A DNA stretch of 37,085 nt, taken from Flavobacterium branchiophilum NBRC 15030 = ATCC 35035 (lineage in GTDB: Bacteria > Bacteroidota > Bacteroidia > Flavobacteriales > Flavobacteriaceae). Positions 23,320 through 31,175 of this stretch are shown piece after piece. The stretch lies in assembly GCF_002217205.1 (NCBI RefSeq), contig NZ_MUGT01000077.1:1-37085 (forward strand), in the 5' to 3' direction. The notes beneath the pieces were generated by a model that saw only the letters and a program-made list of their open reading frames with translations, was not told the origin of the DNA and did not search any database. Positions within the stretch are counted from its first letter, which is position 1, and the number at the start of each line of letters is the position of its first letter. A program made the position numbers and the translations under genes.

Positions 23320-24342
23320 ATGAACAAAGTAGTCACTTTTGGCGAAATCATGTTGCGCCTTTCCACAGAGAGTCATTTGCGTTTTGAACAAGCAAAGGGG
23401 TTTACCGCTACTTATGGTGGTGGTGAATTTAATGTAGCGGTTTCATTAGCAAATTATGGAATTGATGCCGAGTTTGTAACTCGCGTTCCCAACAATGAAA
23501 TTGGCATGTGCGCAGTAAAAGAAATGCGAAAAATGAATGTGGCTTCTCAAAATGTACTTTTTGGGGGCGACCGTTTAGGAATCTATTACTTGGAAACTGG
23601 TGCTGGAAGTAGAGCCAGTAATGTGGTGTATGACCGTGCTCATAGCGCCATGGCATCGCTCGAAAAAGGAATGATTGATTGGAAGAAAATTTTCAAAGGA
23701 GTGACTTGGTTTCATTGGAGCGGCATTACACCGGCTATTTCAGATTCAGCTGCTAAAGCCTGTTTGGAAGCTGTAAAAGTAGCTCATGAGTTGGGTTTGA
23801 CCATTTCTTGCGATTTGAATTACAGATCAAAATTATGGCAGTATGGAAAAACTCCTGCTGAGGTAATGCCTGAATTATTACACTATACCAATGTGATATT
23901 AGGAGATATTGACACGGCTTTTTTTATGTTAGGTCAAGCCAAGGTAAATCCAGATTATCAGGATACGAATTCATTGCCTGTTGTTTACGATAGGTTATTT
24001 GATTGGTGTCCCAATTTAAAAACAGTGGCAACAACCTTACGCTATTCGGTAAGTGCTTCACACCAAAGAATAGGCGGAATCTTGTATGATAAAAAAGCAA
24101 TTTATAATTCCGTGGTTAGAGAGGCTACTCCAGTGGTGGATCGTGTTGGAAGTGGAGACGCTTTTATGGGCGCCTTGATATACGGATTGATTTCACTGCC
24201 TGACAACAAACAACGTATAGTTGATTTTTCTGTAGCAGCTTGCTCATTAAAACACAGTATCGCTGGGGATTATAATTTGGTTACCCTTAAGGAAGTTGAA
24301 AACATGATAGATGGCGACGGATCGGCGCTAGTTTCAAGATAA
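23320..24342 (+). CDS. kdgK: 2-keto-3-deoxygluconate kinase (PfkB family)
   Basis: A 340-aa ribokinase-family sugar kinase phosphorylating KDG to KDPG. It begins V-V-T-F-G-E-I-M-L-R-L, has the substrate-binding G-G-G-E-F-N-V-A-V-S-L near 32-42, and ends with the PfkB signature D-R-V-G-S-G-D-A-F-M-G-A, in which the second Asp is the catalytic base. Its place between uxaC and eda leaves KDG as the only sensible substrate. It is followed by eda after 8 bases. Confidence 0.92.
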   Translation: MNKVVTFGEIMLRLSTESHLRFEQAKGFTATYGGGEFNVAVSLANYGIDAEFVTRVPNNEIGMCAVKEMRKMNVASQNVLFGGDRLGIYYLETGAGSRASNVVYDRAHSAMASLEKGMIDWKKIFKGVTWFHWSGITPAISDSAAKACLEAVKVAHELGLTISCDLNYRSKLWQYGKTPAEVMPELLHYTNVILGDIDTAFFMLGQAKVNPDYQDTNSLPVVYDRLFDWCPNLKTVATTLRYSVSASHQRIGGILYDKKAIYNSVVREATPVVDRVGSGDAFMGALIYGLISLPDNKQRIVDFSVAACSLKHSIAGDYNLVTLKEVENMIDGDGSALVSR

Positions 24343-24350
24343 AATAGAAT

Positions 24351-25031
24351 ATGAGTACAATACAAAAAATAACAGACGCTATCATTCAACAAGGCATGCT
24401 TCCATTGTATTACAATGAAGATGAGAATGTTACAATTGAAGTGTTAAGAGCCATTTATAGAGGTGGAATCAAAGCGGTAGAATACACGAGTAGAGGTGAG
24501 GCAGCTTTGCGAAATTTCACCAAAATGATTGAAGTTCGAAATGCAGAAATGCCCGATTTATTATTAGGAATAGGAACCATTAAAAACGTGCAACAAGCCA
24601 CTGCTTATTATAATGTTGGCGCTGATTTTTTTATCAGTCCGGGATTTGTTACTGAAGTTGCTTCATTTTTGATTGGAAAAGGCGCTTTATACAGCCCAGG
24701 TTGTATGACGCCAACAGAAATTATTGCGGCTGAAAATGCGGGAGTAACTTTTATAAAATTATTCCCTGGTAATAAGTTAGGTCCTGATTATTTGAGTAGT
24801 ATTAAGGCTATTTTTCCAAAATTGGTGTTTATGCCAACAGGAGGAGTAGATACTACACACGAAAATATCGAATCTTGGTTCAAAGCCGGAGTTTCAGCAG
24901 TGGGGATGGGCAGCAATTTAATCAGCAAAAAATTAATGGATGATCAAGACTATGCCACTATTGAATCAGAAACAAAAAAAGTATTGCATTTAGTTCAATC
25001 CGTTAAATCAAATTTAGAAGTAAAAAAATGA
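24351..25031 (+). CDS. eda: KDPG aldolase (Eda)
   Basis: A 226-aa class I aldolase splitting 2-keto-3-deoxy-6-phosphogluconate into pyruvate and glyceraldehyde-3-phosphate. Visible motifs: V-E-Y-T-S-R-G near residues 37-43 (the glutamate acts as general acid/base), F-F-I-S-P-G-F, P-G-C-M-T-P-T-E-I, and the Schiff-base lysine in F-I-K-L-F-P-G. It completes the lower pathway shared by both uronate branches. An 84-base gap to uxaB follows, in which I see no clear promoter. Confidence 0.92.
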   Translation: MSTIQKITDAIIQQGMLPLYYNEDENVTIEVLRAIYRGGIKAVEYTSRGEAALRNFTKMIEVRNAEMPDLLLGIGTIKNVQQATAYYNVGADFFISPGFVTEVASFLIGKGALYSPGCMTPTEIIAAENAGVTFIKLFPGNKLGPDYLSSIKAIFPKLVFMPTGGVDTTHENIESWFKAGVSAVGMGSNLISKKLMDDQDYATIESETKKVLHLVQSVKSNLEVKK

Positions 25032-25115
25032 ATTTTAATAAACAACTTTTGACTTTTTAAATATTTTAAAATAAAAATTGATTAATACATAAAATGTTGA
25101 ATTAAAGATATAAAA

Positions 25116-26552
25116 ATGGAAAAATTAAACAGAAAAAGTACAGGTTTAGACAATCGATTGCCCATTAAAGTGGTTCAATTTGGAGAAGGTAATTTTTTGA
25201 GAGCCTTTGTGGATTACGCTTTTCAAAGATTAAACAATGAAGTGGATTTCAATGCGGGTATCGCAGTTGTTCAGCCATTGAAGGAGGGTATGGTAAATCT
25301 AATTAACGATCAGGATGGTTTATATACGCTGTTTATGAACGGCATCAAAAAAGGAGAAAAAATTCAAGACATCCAGTTGATTTCCAATATCGTAAAAGCG
25401 ATTAACCCCTATAGTGATTTTGCAGATTATTTGGCATTAGCTAAAGAAGAGGAGCTTCAGTTTATTGTTTCAAACACAACCGAAGCTGGAATTGAATTTT
25501 TGGATTCAGATACTCCAGATATGCAGCCACCAGCAGCGTTTCCTGCTAAATTAACCGTTTTATTGCTCGAAAGATTCAAACATTTCAATGGAGCTACTTC
25601 AAAAGCAGTAACTATTATTCCTTGTGAATTGATAGATTACAACGCTGAGACATTAAAAAAATGCATCTTACAATACTGTGATTTATGGAATTTAGACGCT
25701 GCATTTGTTAAATGGGTTTCAGAAGATTGTACCTATCACAGTACTTTGGTTGACAGAATCGTTCCGGGATACCCAAGAGCTGAAATTGAAGAGTACAACA
25801 GCAAATTAGCGTATCAAGACAGCTTAATTGTAGCTGCTGAACCCTTTTTCCTATGGGCTATTGAAGGAGGAGCAGATTTGAAAGCAAAATTGCCATTCGA
25901 TAAAACCGATTTAAACGTGAAGATTGTTGACGATATTCGTCCTTTCAAAATGATTAAAGTTCGTATTTTGAATGGCGCTCATACAGCAATGGTGCCTGTT
26001 TCTCTTTTATTTGGAAATGAATTAGTTATGGAAACCGTTAATGGAGATTTTACAGGACCGTTTGTCGATAAGGTAATCGCTGAAATTAGCGAAACGCTAC
26101 CGATGGATAAAAATGAAATTACGGCTTATGCGGAAGAGGTTATGGATCGATTTAGAAATCCATTTATCAAACATGCATTAGCGGATATTGCTTTAAATTC
26201 AATTTCAAAATTCAAAGTAAGAGTTTTACCAAGTTTGTTAGGGTATTATTCTATTACTAAAAAATTACCTACCAGTTTGACTTTTTCATTAGCTTGTTTG
26301 ATCCAATTTTATAAAGGAACTTGGAATAATGAAGCTTTACCGGTAAAAGATACTCCGGAATTAGTTGAAGCATTAAAAAAAGCTTGGGAATTAGTAAATA
26401 AAGAATCAGTTGTTGCAGCAGTTTTAGCAAATACCGATTTCTGGGATGAAGATTTAAACAAGGTTGAAGGACTTTCACAAGCTTTAGTGCAAGCTTTAAA
26501 TGAAATTGAAGCCAATGGAATTCAGCAAGGTTTTGAAAATTTTAGTAAATAA
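25116..26552 (+). CDS. uxaB: Tagaturonate reductase (UxaB)
   Basis: A 478-aa NAD-dependent dehydrogenase of the mannitol dehydrogenase family, reducing tagaturonate to altronate. The N-terminal Rossmann region shows V-Q-F-G-E-G-N-F-L-R-A-F (residues 20-31), then T-T-E-A-G-I. The active site segment reads M-I-K-V-R-I-L-N-G-A-H-T-A, with the family's lysine and histidine. No separate uxuB-like fructuronate reductase is in the window, so the route is best suited to galacturonate. A 10-base copy of the operator core lies within its first 15 codons. Confidence 0.93.
   Translation: MEKLNRKSTGLDNRLPIKVVQFGEGNFLRAFVDYAFQRLNNEVDFNAGIAVVQPLKEGMVNLINDQDGLYTLFMNGIKKGEKIQDIQLISNIVKAINPYSDFADYLALAKEEELQFIVSNTTEAGIEFLDSDTPDMQPPAAFPAKLTVLLLERFKHFNGATSKAVTIIPCELIDYNAETLKKCILQYCDLWNLDAAFVKWVSEDCTYHSTLVDRIVPGYPRAEIEEYNSKLAYQDSLIVAAEPFFLWAIEGGADLKAKLPFDKTDLNVKIVDDIRPFKMIKVRILNGAHTAMVPVSLLFGNELVMETVNGDFTGPFVDKVIAEISETLPMDKNEITAYAEEVMDRFRNPFIKHALADIALNSISKFKVRVLPSLLGYYSITKKLPTSLTFSLACLIQFYKGTWNNEALPVKDTPELVEALKKAWELVNKESVVAAVLANTDFWDEDLNKVEGLSQALVQALNEIEANGIQQGFENFSK
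25151..25160. promoter_or_regulatory. Possible intragenic operator in uxaB
   Basis: CAATCGATTG, the 10-bp palindromic core of the two operators, occurs here at codons 12-15 of uxaB in the context GACAATCGATTGCCC. It lacks the outer bases of the full 18-mer. It could act as a weak auxiliary site or roadblock, or be a chance result of coding for D-N-R-L-P. Confidence 0.35.
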
Positions 26553-26591
26553 TAATTAAGTTGGTTCAATAATCAATAAAAAGAGAATAGC

Positions 26592-28208
26592 ATGCAAAAA
26601 AAATTAATCAAAGTCAACCCAACCGATAATGTAGCGGTAGCATTAGTGCCTCTTGTTTCGGGAGAAAATATTTTGTTTGAAGGAGAAAATCTAAGTATTC
26701 TTTCTGATGTAAAAGCCAAACATAAAATTGCCTTAGTCGATTTGAATATTGGCGACCGAATTATCATGTATGGCGTTTTAGTTGGAAAAGCGAGTCAGCT
26801 TATTGCCAAAGGGGATTTGCTTTCGACTATAAATGTAAAACACGAAAGTGATAAAGTAACTGGTAAAACCGAAACCATCGGTTGGACTGCCCCTAATATT
26901 GATAAATGGAAACATAGAACTTTTCTTGGATATCATAGAGAAGACGGGCAAGTAGGCACTGAAAATGTGTGGTTGTTTTTTCCATTGGTTTTTTGCGAAA
27001 ACAGAAACATCGAAATCTTAAAAGATATTTTCGAAAAAGAATTGATGAAACCTAAAGAAAACGATTATCAACTGTTACTTCGTTCATTAGTCAATGCTGA
27101 AAATGGAGGTGATGCCAATCAAACCAAATCAAAAGAGCCAGATCTGTTTCAGAATATACAAGTTAAATTCATTACTCATCAAGGTGGTTGCGGTGGAATA
27201 AGGCAAGATTCACATAGTTTGGCAAAATTATTGGCGGGCTATGTAAACAATCCTAATGTTGCAGGGGCTACCGTTTTGAGTTTGGGCTGCCAAAATTTGC
27301 AAATCCAAATTTTCAAAGATGCCTTAAACGAAATTAATCCAAACGCAACAAAACCTGTTCTGATTTACGACCAACAATCTATTGGAACCATCGAAGCCAT
27401 GTTGAGTAGTGTAGTAAAAGATTCTTTTGAAGCGATTAAAAAAGCCAATCAACAAGAAAGAAAACCAGCGCCTTTATCGAAACTGAATATTGGTTTAGAA
27501 TGTGGAGGTTCGGATGGTTTTTCGGGAATTTCTGCCAATCCAACTTTAGGTCAAATGTCCGATTTAATTGCGGCTTTAGGAGGTTCAACCATCCTTTCTG
27601 AGTTCCCAGAATTATGTGGCGTAGAACAAGAATTAGTGAATCGTTGTCAAGATGAAAAAGACGGAAAACGATTCTTAGAATTGATGCAATGGTATGAAAA
27701 ATCTGTAGTTGATGCGGGTTCAGGATTTGACATGAATCCATCGCCAGGAAATATTAAAGATGGATTAATTACCGATGCAATGAAATCGGCAGGAGCAGCA
27801 AAAAAAGGTGGGACTTCTCCAATTGTTGGCGTTTCAGATTATGGCGAATACATTTCAAAACCAGGTTTAAATTTATTATGTACTCCCGGAAATGATGTAG
27901 AATGTACCACGGCAATGGTAGGCTCGGGTGCAAATGTCGTTTTGTTCACAACAGGTCTAGGTACACCAACCGGAAATCCAGTAGCACCAGTAATTAAAGT
28001 ATCTTCCAATTCCGAGTTAGCCGCTAAGATGCCGGATATTATTGACATTGACACGGGAGGCATCATCAAAGGCGAAAAATCAATTGATGAAATGGCAGAT
28101 GAATTATTAGAATTTGTCATTCAAGTTGCCAGCGGAAACATAAAAACGAAAGCAGCAATTTTAAATCAAAATGATTTTATCCCATGGAAACGAGGGGTTT
28201 CTTTATAA
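26592..28208 (+). CDS. uxaA: Altronate dehydratase (UxaA)
   Basis: A 538-aa iron-dependent dehydratase converting altronate to KDG. It is the full-length form with an N-terminal SAF domain (about residues 1-90) joined to the catalytic region, which starts near G-Y-H-R-E-D-G-Q-V-G-T-E-N. Conserved cysteines occur in H-Q-G-G-C-G-G-I-R, L-G-C-Q-N, G-L-E-C-G-G-S-D-G-F-S-G and C-T-P-G-N-D-V-E-C-T. It is the last gene of the operon and is followed by a repeat element and a shared terminator. Confidence 0.93.
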   Translation: MQKKLIKVNPTDNVAVALVPLVSGENILFEGENLSILSDVKAKHKIALVDLNIGDRIIMYGVLVGKASQLIAKGDLLSTINVKHESDKVTGKTETIGWTAPNIDKWKHRTFLGYHREDGQVGTENVWLFFPLVFCENRNIEILKDIFEKELMKPKENDYQLLLRSLVNAENGGDANQTKSKEPDLFQNIQVKFITHQGGCGGIRQDSHSLAKLLAGYVNNPNVAGATVLSLGCQNLQIQIFKDALNEINPNATKPVLIYDQQSIGTIEAMLSSVVKDSFEAIKKANQQERKPAPLSKLNIGLECGGSDGFSGISANPTLGQMSDLIAALGGSTILSEFPELCGVEQELVNRCQDEKDGKRFLELMQWYEKSVVDAGSGFDMNPSPGNIKDGLITDAMKSAGAAKKGGTSPIVGVSDYGEYISKPGLNLLCTPGNDVECTTAMVGSGANVVLFTTGLGTPTGNPVAPVIKVSSNSELAAKMPDIIDIDTGGIIKGEKSIDEMADELLEFVIQVASGNIKTKAAILNQNDFIPWKRGVSL

Positions 28209-28234
28209 AAAATGAAAATTCAGAATTAGAATAT

Positions 28235-28373
28235 TTGGGCGTTCCCCAAGGGTCGGGCTATCCGTTGCAATCTTTTTTGGTTTTTATTTTCATAAGAAAT
28301 ACAATGTAAAACACCACCAACTACCAACCAATAACCAATAACCAAAAAAGGATTTCCACTACTATCCCTAACG
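28235..28373. repeat. Dispersed Flavobacterium-type intergenic repeat
   Basis: The block begins TTGGGCGTTCCCC and GGGTCGGGCTATCCG and ends ATCCCTAACGC. Its outer arms GCGTT (28238-28242) and AACGC (28369-28373) pair, with further matches such as GGG with CCC inside. I recall the two ends (GGGCGTT...GGTCGGGCTATCCG and CACTACTATCCCTAACGC) as a common intergenic element in flavobacterial genomes; no search was possible. It is more GC-rich than its surroundings and lies between the convergent uxaA and lacI genes. The middle (28276-28350) is low-complexity. Confidence 0.55.
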
Positions 28374-28410
28374 CAACATACGGTTTCAAAAGACATTTGT
28401 CAATAAAAGA

Positions 28411-28440
28411 AAAGGTGTAGTTTCAAAGCTATACCTTTTT
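28411..28440. terminator. Bidirectional terminator between uxaA and the LacI gene
   Basis: AAAGGTGTAG (28411-28420) pairs with CTATACCTTT (28429-28438) around TTTCAAAG, one pair being G-U. T-rich runs follow on both strands, so it can end both the uxa operon and the oppositely directed repressor gene, whose stop codon it overlaps. Confidence 0.75.
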
Positions 28441-29467
28441 ATATATTAAGCCTTTTGGAAGATTTTCGCGTGAGTAGCTCAGGCACAAGAACAACTTTCT
28501 TTTCTATTTTTATATTTTCTTTATTATTAATTTGTTCCAAAAAAACTTTGGCTGCCATTTTACCCATCATCATGGGCGATTGGTCTATAGATGAGATAGA
28601 TAACTCCATAAATTTTGTAAAAGGTTCGTTCCCAAAACCCACAACACAAAAGTCTTTTGGTATAGAAATGCCTTGCTCTTTTAATTCTTGAATGGCACCT
28701 AATCCTGCAAAATCACTCGAAGAAAAAATAGAATCAGGCGGATTATCTAGTGCTAACAATGTTTTGGTTGCATTAATTCCTGCATCAACACTACTTTTAG
28801 TTCTTATTACATAGTCTTCCTCAAAAATAATTCCATGATCAAGCAATGCTTGTTGGTATCCCTTAAAACGATTCTGAAAAATCTCAAGAGATTGATCGCC
28901 AGAAAGATGTGCTATTTTAGTACAACCTTCATCAATTAAATGTTTTGTAGCTATATAACCTCCCTCAAAATCATCAATTGTTACCGAACTCACGCCATCT
29001 ACATTCATTTTTCTATCAAAAAAAACCAAAGGGACGTTGCTTTTTAATACCCGTTTAATCACTTGCTCATTTTCTGGACTCACATTGGAGATGGATATAA
29101 ATACCCCATCAACTTGTGCGTTTAATAAGGTATTGATGTTTTCAATTTCTCGTTTGCTATTTTCATGAGTTTGACAAATGATGACATTATATTTATGAGG
29201 GTATAATTCTTCTTCAATTCCCCGAATGACAGAGGCAAAAAAATTACTGTCAATTCTTGGAACAATAACGCCAATATTGTTGCTTTTACCGCTTCTTAAT
29301 GCTGCGGCCAATTTATTGTGTTTATAATTAAGTTTTGCGGCAGTTTCTTTAACAAGGTCGCAAGTAACTTTACTTATTCTCGGATTATTATTTAACGCTC
29401 TAGATACAGTGGCTGCAGAAATATTAAGTACTTGCGCTATATCATAAATTGTTTTCTTTTCACTCAT
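28439..29467 (-). CDS. LacI-family transcriptional repressor of uronate/pectin genes
   Basis: A 342-aa LacI/GalR regulator: helix-turn-helix I-Y-D-I-A-Q-V-L-N-I-S-A-A-T-V-S-R-A-L-N at residues 6-25, the hinge helix with L-A-A-A-L-R-S-G-K, and a periplasmic-binding-protein-like sensor starting N-I-G-V-I-V-P. It lies between the uronate operon and the pectin locus, both of which carry the same palindromic operator, so it very likely represses both and is released by a pathway intermediate (KDG or a galacturonate product; not determinable here). It is the functional counterpart of ExuR/KdgR of other groups. A minus-strand TATTTTTG box (29506-29499) may be its own -7 element, though no matching -33 box is seen. 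Confidence 0.85.
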   Translation of the reverse strand: MSEKKTIYDIAQVLNISAATVSRALNNNPRISKVTCDLVKETAAKLNYKHNKLAAALRSGKSNNIGVIVPRIDSNFFASVIRGIEEELYPHKYNVIICQTHENSKREIENINTLLNAQVDGVFISISNVSPENEQVIKRVLKSNVPLVFFDRKMNVDGVSSVTIDDFEGGYIATKHLIDEGCTKIAHLSGDQSLEIFQNRFKGYQQALLDHGIIFEEDYVIRTKSSVDAGINATKTLLALDNPPDSIFSSSDFAGLGAIQELKEQGISIPKDFCVVGFGNEPFTKFMELSISSIDQSPMMMGKMAAKVFLEQINNKENIKIEKKVVLVPELLTRKSSKRLNI

Positions 29468-29617
29468 TGTCTAAGTCCTTTTTTTCTGGTAAATGTAGCA
29501 AAAATAATAAATGTAGATTTTGAATCTTTAATTTATTTTTCATCCATGCAACAATTTGTTTACTTTTTTGAAATACGAATAAAAAAAAACTATTTTCTTT
29601 ATAAATATCATTTTTTA

Positions 29618-29649
29618 TTTGGTAAAACAAAATATAATTTTTATGTTTG
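29618..29649 (+). promoter_or_regulatory. Promoter of the pectin utilisation locus
   Basis: TTTG (29618-29621) and TATGTTTG (29642-29649) with a 20-base spacer fit the Bacteroidetes consensus. As in the hexuronate operon, the -7 box runs directly into the operator. The start point should be near 29655, about 60 bases before the GH28 ATG. Confidence 0.8.
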
Positions 29650-29663
29650 CGCAATCGATTGCA
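29646..29663. promoter_or_regulatory. LacI-family operator (pectin locus)
   Basis: TTTGCGCAATCGATTGCA, identical over 18 bases to the operator at 18671-18688. It lies in the divergent region between the repressor gene and GH28, about 180 bases from the repressor start, so it may also tune the repressor's own expression. Confidence 0.85.
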
Positions 29664-29716
29664 TTAAATGAAATAATGCCCTGCAATAGGACAATAATAG
29701 TACTAATTTTTTAATT

Positions 29717-31144
29717 ATGAAGTTTTCAAATACATCCTTTAAAGTTTCTTTTTCGATACTTATCATGTTGCTCTTGATTTCGTGTGCTTCAAAATTGTCA
29801 AGTGAAAAAAAATCAAACTCCAATTGGGACCAACTCAACACTATTTTTAAAGACGTTCAACCTCCTGTTTTTCCTAATAAAACCTTCAACGTAATGGATT
29901 ATGGCGCTGTTTCAGACGGGGTTTTTGATAATTCGGATGTTTTCAACAAAACAATCAAAACATGTTCAGAAAAAGGTGGCGGCATGGTTTTAATTCCAAA
30001 AGGAACCTATTTTACTGGACCAATTCATTTAGACAACAATGTAAATCTTCATCTAAACGAAGGAGCAGAAATAGTGTTTAGTACCAATCCAAAAGATTAT
30101 CCTTTAGTTCATACCTCTTTTGAAGGAACAGAACTCATGAATTATTCGCCATTGATTTACGCATACAATAAAACAAATGTGGCAATTACAGGAAAAGGAA
30201 TTTTAAATGGTAAAGCCAGTAAGGATAACTGGTGGCCTTGGTGTGGCAAAAGTATTTATGGCTGGAAAAAAGGGGATCCAATACAAAACGTGAAACAATT
30301 AATGGAGTCTGCCGAAAAAGGAATGGCTGTTAAGGATCGTGTTTTTGGCGATGGAAATTATTTGAGACCCAATTTCATTGAGTTTTTTGAATGTAAAAAT
30401 GTACACCTCAAAGACGTTAAAATTGTAAATGCCCCTTTCTGGATCATTCATCCCATAAAATCAAATCATGTTATTATTGATGGAATTCATGTTGAAAGTC
30501 ATGGTCCCAACAACGATGGGTGCGATCCGGAATATTCAAAAAATGTCATTATTCGCAATTGTACTTTTGATACGGGAGATGATTGCATCGCCATCAAAGC
30601 AGGTAGGGATTCAGACGGCAGAAGGGTTGCCATAAAAAGTGAAAACATTTTAATTCAAAATTGTAAAATGTTTGATGGTCATGGTGGTGTAACCATTGGA
30701 AGCGAAATTTCAGCCGGAGTTAGCAATGTTTTTGTAGAAAATTGCATCATGGACAGTCCAGAACTGGATAGGGCCATTAGAATAAAATCCAATACCCGAC
30801 GCGGTGGTCTCATCGAAAATATTTATGTAAGAAACATAACCGTTGGTGAAGTCAAAGAATCGGTTTTGGGTATCGATTTGCACTATGGTGTTCATGGCAA
30901 TCAAACGGGTACTTTTATGCCCATTGTTAGAAATATATTTATAGAAAATAGTACCATAAAAAACGGCGGTTTATATGGAATCTTAGCCAAAGGACATCAA
31001 GGATATCCGATAAACAACATCCGTTTTAATAATGTTAAAATAGAAAAAGTGGAAACAGATTATGCTATAGAAAATGTTGAAAATTTAAAATTTATAAACA
31101 CCTATATCAATGGATCCTTGATGGAAAGTCCAAAAAAACAATAA
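29717..31144 (+). CDS. Glycoside hydrolase family 28 polygalacturonase, lipoprotein
   Basis: A 475-aa GH28 enzyme that hydrolyses alpha-1,4-galacturonan (or a related pectin chain) at the cell envelope. A signal peptide ends in the lipobox L-I-S-C23, so it is lipid-anchored. The right-handed beta-helix begins V-M-D-Y-G-A-V-S-D-G. The GH28 catalytic pattern is present: N-x-D-G at 265-268 (N-N-D267-G), the D288-D289 pair in G-D-D-C-I-A-I-K, the G-H322-G-G loop and the later R-I-K motif. The form C-D-P-E-Y-S resembles exo-acting or oligosaccharide-trimming members. It is first in the pectin locus, behind the operator, and is followed by susC after 31 bases. Confidence 0.92.
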   Translation: MKFSNTSFKVSFSILIMLLLISCASKLSSEKKSNSNWDQLNTIFKDVQPPVFPNKTFNVMDYGAVSDGVFDNSDVFNKTIKTCSEKGGGMVLIPKGTYFTGPIHLDNNVNLHLNEGAEIVFSTNPKDYPLVHTSFEGTELMNYSPLIYAYNKTNVAITGKGILNGKASKDNWWPWCGKSIYGWKKGDPIQNVKQLMESAEKGMAVKDRVFGDGNYLRPNFIEFFECKNVHLKDVKIVNAPFWIIHPIKSNHVIIDGIHVESHGPNNDGCDPEYSKNVIIRNCTFDTGDDCIAIKAGRDSDGRRVAIKSENILIQNCKMFDGHGGVTIGSEISAGVSNVFVENCIMDSPELDRAIRIKSNTRRGGLIENIYVRNITVGEVKESVLGIDLHYGVHGNQTGTFMPIVRNIFIENSTIKNGGLYGILAKGHQGYPINNIRFNNVKIEKVETDYAIENVENLKFINTYINGSLMESPKKQ

Positions 31145-31175
31145 TCACCTATTAAATAACAAAAAAAAGAAAATT

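Noticed and set aside
25032..25115. Separate promoter for uxaB-uxaA in the 84-base gap
   Set aside because: No TAnnTTTG box with a properly spaced TTTG is present; the gap is just AT-rich.
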